Assembly (NCBI GenBank): GCA_002292265.1
Contig: DBBQ01000006.1
Coordinates: 46,884-110,883 of the forward strand
Origin: Flavobacteriaceae bacterium UBA980
GTDB lineage: Bacteria > Bacteroidota > Bacteroidia > Flavobacteriales > Flavobacteriaceae
Reading direction: 5' to 3'
Length of the DNA: 64,000 nucleotides
Part shown: one piece after another, positions 55,272-63,077 of the stretch
How positions within the stretch are numbered: position 1 is the first letter of the stretch
How the letters are laid out: every line of letters begins with the position of its first letter
The notes under the pieces: generated by a model
Told to the model about the DNA's origin: nothing
Databases searched by the model: none
The model's input: the letters and a program-made list of their open reading frames with translations, nothing else
Position numbers and translations under genes: made by a program

Positions 55272-55332
55272 GCAGAGACTCCTTTTGATTAACAGTTGCC
55301 AAAAGTGTTTGTGTGGAGTTTCTGCTTTTTTT
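55272..55332 (+). terminator. Long two-part hairpin with T run
   Basis: Outer arms GCAGAGACTCC (55272-55282) and GGAGTTTCTGC (55315-55325), one G-U pair, then seven T. Inside, CTTTTG pairs with CAAAAG around a 12-base loop. It could terminate a plus-strand RNA or be a structured element ahead of the small ORFs. Confidence 0.5.
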
Positions 55333-55348
55333 ATTAATTAATCGCAAA

Positions 55349-55426
55349 ATGAATAACACGGGGTTAATATTTGCTTTACTTTCTGTTTTATCAGTAATCA
55401 TCTACTATTCAATAAATTTTAATTAA
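55349..55426 (+). CDS. Tiny single-span membrane ORF (25 residues)
   Basis: MNNTGLIFALLSVLSVIIYY and five more residues: one hydrophobic span. It begins 17 bases after the T run of the hairpin ending at 55332. No family recognised; size and hydrophobicity recall type I toxins or small membrane regulators. Confidence 0.4.
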   Translation: MNNTGLIFALLSVLSVIIYYSINFN

Positions 55427-55444
55427 CTTTTTAAATTCTTTTAA

Positions 55445-55531
55445 ATGAAAATTCAGATTTTTTTAAAATCAGTTGCTTTATTAATGATACTAGGAGGAGT
55501 TGCCATCATTTGGTTTGGTCTTTCATCTTAA
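55445..55531 (+). CDS. Tiny single-span membrane ORF (28 residues)
   Basis: MKIQIFLKSVALLMILGGVA plus eight residues: one hydrophobic span with basic N-terminus. It follows the 25-residue ORF after 18 bases and is directly followed (TAAATG) by a 26-codon frame (MEIRQENRYMKPSKTCRHSY...) that runs into the structured segment. Confidence 0.4.
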   Translation: MKIQIFLKSVALLMILGGVAIIWFGLSS

Positions 55532-55539
55532 ATGGAAAT

Positions 55540-55660
55540 CAGGCAGGAGAACAGATATATGAAACCAAGTAAAACCTGCCGTCATTCCTATATTAACAGA
55601 GGGGCAGAGTAAAGAACCCTGCAAGGTTGACAACTTTTAAGGCGCTGCCGACCACTATCC
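55540..55660 (+). other. GC-richer segment with complementary arms, possible structured RNA
   Basis: In otherwise AT-rich DNA, GGCAGG (55542-55547) pairs with CCTGCC (55575-55580), and GGCAG (55603-55607) with CTGCC (55645-55649) around a nested hairpin AACC-CTGCAA-GGTT (55615-55628). No known RNA family is recognised; a fragment of a mobile element is also possible. Confidence 0.35.
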
Positions 55661-55750
55661 CCCCTGATTTATTCATCTTGAACTGTAATAGTTGAACCGA
55701 AGTGAGTTGTATCGTACACCTCTCAAATCCGTTATTATATACTGTCACTA

Positions 55751-56116
55751 TCATTTGTAGCTTTCTGAAAATTTGTAAGCATTAACACGAAGCGAACCAC
55801 TTCTAACATCAAAAACTATATTGTTGTTAGTTAGTTGAGGTAGCATCATTATATTAATCTTATTGTTAGTCTTACGCAGTTCAGTAAACGCTTGTACAAT
55901 CGCTAAATATTGACTCTATTCTAATGCGTTTTCTGCAGGTATTTTAACCGTATAACTCTCCTTATCTACAGGCACTTTAGAATGCATTTTAAGGTCTCTG
56001 TAAACGTTTCTAATAGCTTGTTTGTCAAGTTTAGCAACAAGGTATAACTGTGTAATATCTAACGCATCTAAATCAGGATATTTACTTCTTTAATCTGTCT
56101 CAAATTCTTCTATACT
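55751..56116 (-). pseudogene. Degraded ORF with two in-frame stops
   Basis: Minus frame ending in TGA at 55751-55753 reads KYPDLDALDITQLYLVAKLD, then KQAIRNVYRDLKMHSKVPVD and KIPAENALE, stop, then SQYLAIVQAFTELRKTNNKI and FDVRSGSLRVNAYKFSESYK. A TAA interrupts near the start and a TAG in the middle. The protein-like composition between stops indicates a formerly coding gene. No family recognised. Confidence 0.55.
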
Positions 56117-56205
56117 TTAAAATCTTAAACACAATGTGTTTGAAGTATTAAGGATTCACTAAAACTTTGCGATAGATTTAGTATATTATAGCAAACCAAA
56201 AACAA

Positions 56206-56385
56206 ATGAAAAACACCTTATTATTTATTCAGGATAATTTAAATATAATAGGAAGTGATTTAGATAAGGCAGAATGGAGCTCTTTTCCTATCGGAGAGGA
56301 ATTTGGATTTTGGATTCCTTTGGCTGTTATACTCGCTGTTTTTTTTGGATTTAGGTATATGGCAATATTAATTGACCAAGATTAA
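56206..56385 (+). CDS. Small membrane protein (59 residues)
   Basis: From ATG 56206: an acidic soluble start (MKNTLLFIQDNLNIIGSDLD) and one membrane span near residues 36-54 (FWIPLAVILAVFFGFRYMAI). It is 33 bases ahead of the next small membrane ORF. No family recognised. Confidence 0.55.
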   Translation: MKNTLLFIQDNLNIIGSDLDKAEWSSFPIGEEFGFWIPLAVILAVFFGFRYMAILIDQD

Positions 56386-56418
56386 AAAAAAAATTGTAAC
56401 TTACTGAAAAAGAATAAA

Positions 56419-56649
56419 ATGAATGAATTTATTGTAACATTAATCTTTATTGTTATACTTGTTTCAGGTGTTTATTTTTATGCAGGATATTTAACAAGAA
56501 CAGGTAAAGCAGAAGATGCAGATGGAAATTTTATTCCCGATTCTTGGGAGGAAAAATTTGGATGGTTTTTTAATGCTAAAGGACTAATAATGTTAGTGCT
56601 TGGCTTGGTATTAGGTTATTTTTTAGGAAACAGCTTTCCTTTATTATAA
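56419..56649 (+). CDS. Small membrane protein with acidic EF-hand-like loop (76 residues)
   Basis: Two membrane spans (about residues 5-25 and 54-74) flank a soluble loop, KAEDADGNFIPDSWEEKFGW, whose DADGNFIPD stretch resembles short calcium-binding DxDxDG loops of Bacteroidota membrane proteins. The function is unknown. It may be co-transcribed with the 59-residue ORF upstream. Confidence 0.65.
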   Translation: MNEFIVTLIFIVILVSGVYFYAGYLTRTGKAEDADGNFIPDSWEEKFGWFFNAKGLIMLVLGLVLGYFLGNSFPLL

Positions 56650-56670
56650 CATATCACAATAATTATACTT

Positions 56671-56694
56671 ATTCATAGTTATATAAGTATGAAT
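56671..56694. promoter_or_regulatory. 24-base near-perfect palindrome
   Basis: ATTCATAGTTAT/ATAAGTATGAAT: arms match except one pair. It covers the start of the following small ORF, so an operator is plausible. It has no T run after it. Confidence 0.35.
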
Positions 56695-56799
56695 CTAATT
56701 AGAAAACAAAACAAATTCAATTCTGTATCTAAATTAATAAGTTACTCTCTCAAAGGGTATGCCTTATTATTTTCTATAATCTGGAATAAAATATTCTAA
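56689..56799 (+). CDS. Candidate small protein (36 residues)
   Basis: MNLIRKQNKFNSVSKLISYS followed by a short hydrophobic stretch. It starts inside the palindrome at 56671-56694. Weak candidate, no family. Confidence 0.3.
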   Translation: MNLIRKQNKFNSVSKLISYSLKGYALLFSIIWNKIF

Positions 56800-56971
56800 A
56801 AAGAAAGCTATAAAGTAACAAATACCCTTCTTCATCACTAATACCCATATAATTGTCTCCTAAATGCGATGTAGACAAAATGATTCCTGTAAAGAATAAA
56901 AAATAAAAAAACAGTTTTTTAAGTAACTTTAGTATAGATAAAAAATTAGGACGCTAAAGAACAGGTCTGTT

Positions 56972-57394
56972 TTATTCTTGGCGTTTCCAAATTTGGGTTC
57001 TTCCCAACAAAGAAAATCCTAAAAATCCCCGAACTTTAAGGGTTTTAGAGTCTTCTAAACTCAAATAACAATCGTACACTTTTCCCGACTTCGGATCCAT
57101 GATTGTCCCTTCTTCCCAAACCTGATCTTCTAGGACCAAATCCTTTACGATAACCAACCCTTCAATGGGCTTATTTTTGTCAGCTCCCTTGCAGTTTTGA
57201 CAACGTTTTCCTTGATCTTCGGGCAAAAGTAAACGAACAATTTTTCCATAGAGTTTCCCGTCCTCTTTGTATAACAAAACCTCAGATTTCTTTTTCCCTG
57301 TTTCGTCATCTTGGGTGATCCACAACCCTTCTACTGAAGTAGGCTGAAATAAATTTGAAAATAGGGCAATTAGAAGTATGTAAAATTGTGTCAT
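56972..57394 (-). CDS. DUF2147 secreted protein
   Basis: A 140-residue protein with a signal peptide (FYILLIALFSNLFQPTSVEG), then VEGLWITQDDETGKKKSEVL and KVYDCYLSLEDSKTLKVRGF with GFSLLGRTQIWKR, the DUF2147 signature. Function unknown. ATG at 57394 is preferred over a TTG at 57430. Confidence 0.88.
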   Translation of the reverse strand: MTQFYILLIALFSNLFQPTSVEGLWITQDDETGKKKSEVLLYKEDGKLYGKIVRLLLPEDQGKRCQNCKGADKNKPIEGLVIVKDLVLEDQVWEEGTIMDPKSGKVYDCYLSLEDSKTLKVRGFLGFSLLGRTQIWKRQE

Positions 57395-57466
57395 AGAACG
57401 ATCTCTTTGTTTTTTTATTAAAAATAACAAATCTCTTCTTATTTTAGTGTTACAATAAAACTAAAA

Positions 57467-57670
57467 ATGAATTCTATCAAACGCTTTAGATTTGCACTTA
57501 TCCTCATCCCATTAGCTATTTTCATCTCGTTTTTGGACAAAAAAATACTCTCAGGGTTTTTGGAGACCAATCAGATTCCCGATCATTATCTTTTTATTGG
57601 CTCTTTAGTTGTAGTGATAAGTGTTTTAATTCTTGCTGTACTTCGTTTTGACAAGAATGTAAATTCTTAA
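57467..57670 (+). CDS. Small two-span membrane protein
   Basis: A 67-residue protein with two hydrophobic segments (residues 9-30 and 40-58) and a basic start. No domain recognised. It is divergent from the DUF2147 gene and 40 bases from the flavin reductase gene. Confidence 0.6.
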   Translation: MNSIKRFRFALILIPLAIFISFLDKKILSGFLETNQIPDHYLFIGSLVVVISVLILAVLRFDKNVNS

Positions 57671-57690
57671 TAAACCTAATCTTCCTTTAG

Positions 57691-57698
57691 TATCTTTG
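57691..57698 (+). promoter_or_regulatory. Promoter -7 element TATCTTTG for the flavin reductase gene
   Basis: TAnnTTTG match 13 bases before the ATG at 57711. Confidence 0.5.
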
Positions 57699-57710
57699 TA
57701 AATAAAAGCA

Positions 57711-58328
57711 ATGCATCATTTTGAGCTCAAAGATCTTGAGGAATTACCGAAAATCTATCGTCTGAATTTAATCAATAGTGTCACGGGCTATAAATCTGCT
57801 CATCTAATCGGGACCCAATCGAAAGAAGGAAAAGAGAATTTAGCTGTTTTCAGTTCTGTGGTTCATCTAGGTAGTAATCCAGCACTTATCGGTTTTATTT
57901 TACGTCCAACAACCGTTCCCAGACATACCTATTCCAATATGAAAGCGAGGGGTGTTTTTACCCTAAATGCCATTACAACAAATCAGATAGCAGATGCCCA
58001 TCATACCTCGGCCAAATATCCTGAAGGAGTATCCGAATTTGACCGCACAGATTTAGAAGTAGAACGCAAAGAATCTTGGGAAGCTCCTTATGTCAAGGGG
58101 AGCCCGATTCAAATGGGTTGTCGTTATGAAAATGAATACCACATCAAGGAGAACGATACCCTTTTAATTGTAGGGCGTATCGAACATCTTTACATTTCAG
58201 ATCCCTTACTTTTAGAGGATGGTTGGGTTCAGCTAGACCAAGGAGAAGTTGTAAGTATCAACGGATTGGATGGCTATGCCAACCCAAAACTTTTAGAACG
58301 CTTTCCCTATGCAAGACCCAAATCTTAA
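57711..58328 (+). CDS. Flavin reductase-family protein
   Basis: FMN-binding split-barrel protein of 205 residues of the flavin reductase/DIM6-like family. LAVFSSVVHLGSNPALIGF and RPTTVPRHTYSNMKARGVF are typical FMN-contact segments. The substrate is not evident. It overlaps the methyltransferase gene by 20 bases. Confidence 0.85.
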   Translation: MHHFELKDLEELPKIYRLNLINSVTGYKSAHLIGTQSKEGKENLAVFSSVVHLGSNPALIGFILRPTTVPRHTYSNMKARGVFTLNAITTNQIADAHHTSAKYPEGVSEFDRTDLEVERKESWEAPYVKGSPIQMGCRYENEYHIKENDTLLIVGRIEHLYISDPLLLEDGWVQLDQGEVVSINGLDGYANPKLLERFPYARPKS

Positions 58329-58971
58329 TCACCAAGCGATCCAAGAAGAATGGATTGCTTATGCTCTGTCGCACAGCGATTCCGTTCCTGAACTTCTGTT
58401 GGAATTAGAAAAAGAAACGCATCAGAAAGTATTACAGCCCCGGATGCTGAGCGGACCGTTACAAGGAAGACTTTTGAGTCTTTTTTCTCATCTTTTACAG
58501 CCTAAAAAAATTTTAGAAATCGGAACGTTTACTGGCTATGCTACCCTATGCCTTGCAGAAGGGCTTGATAAAAAAGGGGTGCTCCATACGATTGATTGCA
58601 ATGAAGAACTGGTACATTTTCAACAAAAATATTTTACGAAAAGTAAGTTCAAAAATAACATTCGGGCACATTTAGGCAATGCATTAGAAGTACTGCCAAA
58701 ATTGGAAGGCCCCTTTGATCTGGTTTTTATCGATGCAGACAAAGTAAATTACGACACGTATTTTGAACAGGTACTCCCCAAAACACGTTCAGGGGGTTTA
58801 ATCATTTCGGACAATGTGCTGTGGAGTGGAAAAGTACTTCACAAAGCCGACGCAAAAGATGAAAGCACCCTAGCCCTGCAACGTTACAACAAAAAACGTA
58901 AAGAAGATCCTCGAGTAAAAACCGTACTACTCCCCTTCCGAGATGGACTTACCTTGAGTTGGGTTCGTTAA
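58309..58971 (+). CDS. Class I SAM-dependent O-methyltransferase
   Basis: A 220-residue catechol-type O-methyltransferase (family 3). ILEIGTFTGYATLCLAEGL binds SAM, FDLVFIDADKVNY holds the acidic metal-binding residues and ISDNVLWSGKV follows. Coupled to the flavin reductase gene by overlap; converges on tatA with a four-base overlap. Confidence 0.92.
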   Translation: MQDPNLNHQAIQEEWIAYALSHSDSVPELLLELEKETHQKVLQPRMLSGPLQGRLLSLFSHLLQPKKILEIGTFTGYATLCLAEGLDKKGVLHTIDCNEELVHFQQKYFTKSKFKNNIRAHLGNALEVLPKLEGPFDLVFIDADKVNYDTYFEQVLPKTRSGGLIISDNVLWSGKVLHKADAKDESTLALQRYNKKRKEDPRVKTVLLPFRDGLTLSWVR

Positions 58972-59246
58972 AGATCGCGTTTTATGGAATCCCCTAGGTC
59001 ATCAAAATCTTTTTTGACCTTATCCACCTCATTTGTAAAATCTTTAGCTAGTGTTTTTGTAGGGTTTTCGACATCTACATCTACACTTTTTTGAATTTCG
59101 CTTTTGATATCGTTTGTTGCTTGGCGCACTTGAGTCATTCCCTTTGCCAGTGTTCTCGCAATAGAGGGAATCTTATCTGCTCCAAAGACCAAAAGGACTA
59201 TGAAAAAGACAAATACGATTTCTGCACCGCTAATAAATAAAAGCAT
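58968..59246 (-). CDS. tatA: Twin-arginine translocase subunit TatA/TatB
   Basis: A 92-residue protein with one N-terminal membrane span (IVFVFFIVLLVFGADKIPSI), the FG-hinge and an amphipathic helix (ARTLAKGMTQVRQATNDIKS), then a polar tail. This is the TatA/TatB layout. Expected partner TatC is not in the window. It has its own TATCTTTG box 15 bases upstream of the ATG. Confidence 0.9.
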   Translation of the reverse strand: MLLFISGAEIVFVFFIVLLVFGADKIPSIARTLAKGMTQVRQATNDIKSEIQKSVDVDVENPTKTLAKDFTNEVDKVKKDFDDLGDSIKRDL

Positions 59247-59260
59247 CTAATTCTTTTCAA

Positions 59261-59268
59261 CAAAGATA
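59261..59268 (-). promoter_or_regulatory. tatA promoter, -7 element TATCTTTG
   Basis: TAnnTTTG match just upstream of tatA and downstream of the M1 terminator. Confidence 0.5.
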
Positions 59269-59283
59269 AAAGGTTTGAGAAAA

Positions 59284-59317
59284 AAATTGCTGAATCTAAA
59301 TTTAGATTCAGCAATTT
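59284..59317 (-). terminator. Intrinsic terminator of the M1 peptidase gene
   Basis: 34-base perfect palindrome (17-base arms, AAATTGCTGAATCTAAA and its complement) followed on the minus strand by seven T. It sits 11 bases past the peptidase stop. Confidence 0.85.
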
Positions 59318-59328
59318 GATCGTGATTC

Positions 59329-61617
59329 TTAACCTTTTATTTTTTCTTTAAACTTTTCAAAATCTGAAGGGGCTTCTTGTTTTGGCCAACTGTTGTTGTC
59401 GGTATTGACATCTGCTGTCTCCAACTGAGGGTCTACCGTAACCCCAACCAACTCTTTGTCAGAGGCAATTATTTTTTTAACACTGGCGTCATTTTTTCTC
59501 CACAACTGAACTGGATAGGTTACTAGTTCTGTAGAACCATCTGCATAGCTGTATTCTACAATAAGCGGCATCACCAGTCCTCCTGGTTTTTCAAACTCCA
59601 CTTCATAAAAATAGTTTGGAATGGTTGCGCTAGAATCTAGACCTTCATTCTGCAGATAGTCCTTCAATATTTGTGAGGATTCAATACCTGTTTTTCCCGC
59701 AAGCTCTGGATCAAAAGACTCACTGTTTTCATCTATTTTAAATACCATCTCGGGAAGGTTTTCCAAATTATAGCCATAGGCTTCCAAACGTTCCTGAGCC
59801 TCTAGATCGGGCGTATCGGAAAAATAAAATCGCTTTACATTTTTTACCCCAATGTCTACTGCATCAGTACTGTAAAACCAGCCTCTCCAAAACCAGTCCA
59901 AATCAATGGCAGAGGCGTCTTCCATGGTTCTAAAGAAGTCCTCGGGAGTAGGATGCTTAAACATCCAGCGTTGTGCATAGGTCTTAAAAGCATGATCAAA
60001 AGCTTCTCTTCCCATCACGGTCTCTCTAAGAATATTTAAAGCGGTAGCAGGCTTGGCATAGGCGTTGGGTCCCAACTGGTAAACATTTTCAGGATTGGAC
60101 ATAATAGGGGAGATAAAATCTTGATTGCCTGCCATATAGGGAACGATTTTATTTGGAGCTCCTCTTCGAGAGGGATAGGCATCTAGCCCTTCAATCGCTT
60201 CAGGATACGAAATCCCAAAATCTTGTTCTGTAAGATACTGTACAAAGGTGTCCAAACCTTCATCCATCCATCCCCACTGACGTTCATCAGAATTGACAAT
60301 CATCGGGAAATAGTTGTGACCCACCTCGTGAGTTATCACGCTGATCATACCAAATTTGGTTCGATCGGAATAGGTTCCATCTTCATCCGGGCGACCGTAG
60401 TTCCAACAGATCATGGGGTATTCCATCCCTTGATTTTTTGCATGTACAGAAACCGCTTTGGGGTAAGGATAATCAAATGTAAACTTGGAATAGGTTTTCA
60501 ACGTCTGGACTACCGCTTTGGTTGAGTATTCTTCCCACAAGGGATTACCTTCTTTGGGATAAATCGAAACGGCCATCACTTTCTGATCTCCTACCTGAAC
60601 TGCCTGACGTTCCCAAATGAATTTTCTTGAGGTCGCAAAGCCAAAATCACGAACATTTTCAGCATAAAATTTCCAGGTGCTTTTCTTTTGTGAAAAATCG
60701 GACTCCTTAGCTGTGGCTTCTTGCTGATTTACAATGATAACGGGCTTGTCATAACTGTTTTCAGAAGCCTGAAAGCGTTTGTATTCTTCTCGATTCAAAA
60801 CCTCCTTAGGGTTTTGCAAACTTCCCGTTGCCTCCAAAATATGATCTGAGGGTACGGTAATATTTACTTCATAATCTCCAAATTCTAGAGCAAACTCTCC
60901 ATTGCCCCAAAATTGATAATTTTGCCATCCCTCTACATCATTATAGACGCAGAGTCTAGGAAAAAATTGTGCGATTACGTAGGCCTTATTTCCATCTTTT
61001 TCAAAAAATTCATAACCGGATCGGCCTCTGCCTTCCACGTGGTTGTTGATGTTGTACCACCATTTGATTTTAAAAACATAAACTCCACCTGGTGCTAGTG
61101 CTTTGGGTAAATCAACCCGCATCATGGTTTGATTTATTTTATAAGGAAGTGCATTATTTTGAGCATCTACAACCCGTTCGATATTGAATCCTCCGTCAAA
61201 AGGATCATTAACATACGTACTCACAAAGGATGAAGGTCTTTGGGTAACAGAATTTCCAGAACCGTTTTTTTCTAAGGCAGGGGCATCATTTTTCCGAATA
61301 TTTTGGTCGAGTTGTAACCAGAGATAAGGCAAGTGGTCTGGAGAATTGTTCGTATAGGTGATGGTTTCTTCTCCGTAAAGTCTACTCTTCTCATCATCCA
61401 ACTCAATATCCATCACATAGTCCACCTGTTGTTGGTAGTACTCTACCCCTGGAGCGCCAGAGGCATTGTGGTATTTGTTTGGATCGGCAAATTGATCGTA
61501 CAATTGTCTAAACTTATTTTGGTTGGTATGTCCTTGTTGGGTTTGTGCCGCAACACCAAAAGAAATCAAAAAACACAGTAATATAGCATTGATCCAAGGG
61601 CTTTGTGTTTTTTTCAT
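59329..61617 (-). CDS. Secreted M1-family aminopeptidase
   Basis: Zinc metallopeptidase of 762 residues with a signal peptide (AILLCFLISFGVAAQ). HEVGH at 430-434 and Glu453 (WMDEGLDTF) bind zinc; QGMEYPMICWN stands for the GAMEN exopeptidase motif. Export to the periplasm or surface is expected. No T9SS C-terminal sorting domain is seen. It likely helps protein feeding. Confidence 0.92.
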   Translation of the reverse strand: MKKTQSPWINAILLCFLISFGVAAQTQQGHTNQNKFRQLYDQFADPNKYHNASGAPGVEYYQQQVDYVMDIELDDEKSRLYGEETITYTNNSPDHLPYLWLQLDQNIRKNDAPALEKNGSGNSVTQRPSSFVSTYVNDPFDGGFNIERVVDAQNNALPYKINQTMMRVDLPKALAPGGVYVFKIKWWYNINNHVEGRGRSGYEFFEKDGNKAYVIAQFFPRLCVYNDVEGWQNYQFWGNGEFALEFGDYEVNITVPSDHILEATGSLQNPKEVLNREEYKRFQASENSYDKPVIIVNQQEATAKESDFSQKKSTWKFYAENVRDFGFATSRKFIWERQAVQVGDQKVMAVSIYPKEGNPLWEEYSTKAVVQTLKTYSKFTFDYPYPKAVSVHAKNQGMEYPMICWNYGRPDEDGTYSDRTKFGMISVITHEVGHNYFPMIVNSDERQWGWMDEGLDTFVQYLTEQDFGISYPEAIEGLDAYPSRRGAPNKIVPYMAGNQDFISPIMSNPENVYQLGPNAYAKPATALNILRETVMGREAFDHAFKTYAQRWMFKHPTPEDFFRTMEDASAIDLDWFWRGWFYSTDAVDIGVKNVKRFYFSDTPDLEAQERLEAYGYNLENLPEMVFKIDENSESFDPELAGKTGIESSQILKDYLQNEGLDSSATIPNYFYEVEFEKPGGLVMPLIVEYSYADGSTELVTYPVQLWRKNDASVKKIIASDKELVGVTVDPQLETADVNTDNNSWPKQEAPSDFEKFKEKIKG

Positions 61618-61653
61618 AATGTAAATTTGTTTTTTTTAAGTAATTCAGAGATC

Positions 61654-61661
61654 CAAATATA
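61654..61661 (-). promoter_or_regulatory. M1 peptidase promoter, -7 element TATATTTG
   Basis: TAnnTTTG match 37 bases before the ATG at 61617. Confidence 0.5.
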
Positions 61662-61677
61662 CAAAGTAATTTGACTC

Positions 61678-62178
61678 TTAGTGGAAAGCAATGGTCTTTG
61701 TGTCAGCTGCGCCATGCAACAAAAAGCTTTTGCGACTCCCTTTATTTTTAAAATGTATAATATGTTGTTGCTCTTCGAAGAGTTCAAAGAGCATTCTATT
61801 TTGCAAGATCAAAGATTGTGAAGTTTCGGGAACCTGGACCTCCAGATAACATTGAAGAATTTCGTTTTTATATTCTCTTCCCAAAAAGGTAAAGTCCACC
61901 CATTCTTGATCAAATTTGATTCGAAAATACCGCTTGAGCTCTAGTTCAAACAATTTATCAATACGCTGGGCATCCGAATCGGGTGCCAATCTCAGTTCTG
62001 CCTCATACTTTCGAAGGAGGGCTTCGATATCATCGATAAAAAGTTGACTGGTGATTTGGAGTGTACCGAACTCCTCTTTATATTCTATTGTGGTAGTACT
62101 GATATAGAACTTATGTCCTTTTTTTTCAGGCATGACGAAAGCAGTAATCATAAAAAAAAGAGAGAAAAAGATTGACAT
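61678..62178 (-). CDS. DUF6702-type secreted protein
   Basis: A 166-residue protein with an N-terminal hydrophobic signal (FSLFFMITAFVMPEKKGH). HKFYISTTTIEYKEEFGTLQ and ITSQLFIDDIEALLRK are the Bacteroidota DUF6702 pattern. Function unknown; it is eight bases downstream of the carboxypeptidase-regulatory-like gene, with which it is likely co-transcribed. Confidence 0.82.
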   Translation of the reverse strand: MSIFFSLFFMITAFVMPEKKGHKFYISTTTIEYKEEFGTLQITSQLFIDDIEALLRKYEAELRLAPDSDAQRIDKLFELELKRYFRIKFDQEWVDFTFLGREYKNEILQCYLEVQVPETSQSLILQNRMLFELFEEQQHIIHFKNKGSRKSFLLHGAADTKTIAFH

Positions 62179-62186
62179 AAATCGTT

Positions 62187-62927
62187 CTATTTTTGTGGTT
62201 CCTTAAGCGAGGCATTGAAACGCTTACTTTGATCAATCAAATAATCAATAAGTTGAAACTGTTTGTCCCTTTTTAGCAAAGCACCTGTTTTCATTTCTTG
62301 ATCAATAAATTCCAAAAATCCAGTCAACTGAGTTCTTTCTATATTCAAATCATTTACAAAAAAACGGGTCTCAAAAACCAGTGGAAGAATTTCACTGGGT
62401 TTCATCCGAAGTTGTTCCTCAGGGGTTTTGTTCGCAAACGCTTTTGCGAGCAGTTTTGCGATATTTACAAAATCGATCCCATTAGACAACACACGATCCC
62501 GAACCGCCCTGTTTTCTAGTTTTGAAGATTTATCAGTTTCGTAATCAAATCCCTTAAACTCCTCTTCTTTTAGATCCAAAAACTTTTCTACGTCCTCCGT
62601 TGTTACCACGACTTCTCGTAACTCGTTGATTTGTTCATTTACTGTAACTACGAGTCGATTTTTAGCAAGAATTTCTGGGGTAATGCGAACGGCTCTAATC
62701 TGATACTGCACAGAAGAAAAAATAATTTCATCGCCTTCTGCAACCTCTATTTCGAAGGCACCCTCACTGTCGGTAATGGTATTGGTTTGAGCGGTATTAT
62801 TGACAACATTGGCCGCTACTACTTTGGTGTTTTTGTAAAGCAGCTGACCTTTGATCGGTCTTCGTTCCTGCCCAAAAACAAAACCAGAAATCAAGAGTAA
62901 AAAACATAAAATTAATGTATTTTTCAT
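62187..62927 (-). CDS. Carboxypeptidase-regulatory-like domain protein
   Basis: A 246-residue secreted protein. The signal peptide (MKNTLILCFLLLISGFVFGQ) is followed by a CarboxypepD_reg-like beta-sandwich (RPIKGQLLYKNTKVVAANVV, DSEGAFEIEVAEGDEIIFSS), the plug-like domain of many outer membrane proteins but here without a barrel. ATG 62927 is chosen because a promoter box (TATATTTG, 62978-62971) lies upstream of it and would lie across a start at 62969. Confidence 0.82.
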   Translation of the reverse strand: MKNTLILCFLLLISGFVFGQERRPIKGQLLYKNTKVVAANVVNNTAQTNTITDSEGAFEIEVAEGDEIIFSSVQYQIRAVRITPEILAKNRLVVTVNEQINELREVVVTTEDVEKFLDLKEEEFKGFDYETDKSSKLENRAVRDRVLSNGIDFVNIAKLLAKAFANKTPEEQLRMKPSEILPLVFETRFFVNDLNIERTQLTGFLEFIDQEMKTGALLKRDKQFQLIDYLIDQSKRFNASLKEPQK

Positions 62928-62970
62928 CTGTAAATTTCTAGCAATTTTAAAAAGATTAGACAATAACATT

Positions 62971-62978
62971 CAAATATA
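62971..62978 (-). promoter_or_regulatory. Promoter -7 element TATATTTG for the 62187-62927 gene
   Basis: TAnnTTTG match 44 bases before the chosen ATG. Confidence 0.5.
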
Positions 62979-63027
62979 CTATCCTGTAAAACATCTGTTC
63001 CACACGTGTTGATTGATTTTATAAAGA

Positions 63028-63035
63028 TAGTTTTG
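63028..63035 (+). promoter_or_regulatory. Promoter -7 element TAGTTTTG for the GNAT gene
   Basis: TAnnTTTG match 43 bases before the ATG, with TTG 16 bases further upstream. Confidence 0.45.
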
Positions 63036-63077
63036 TAAGACGAAAGAACCTGTTTTTTAGCTGTTAATTTTTTAATA

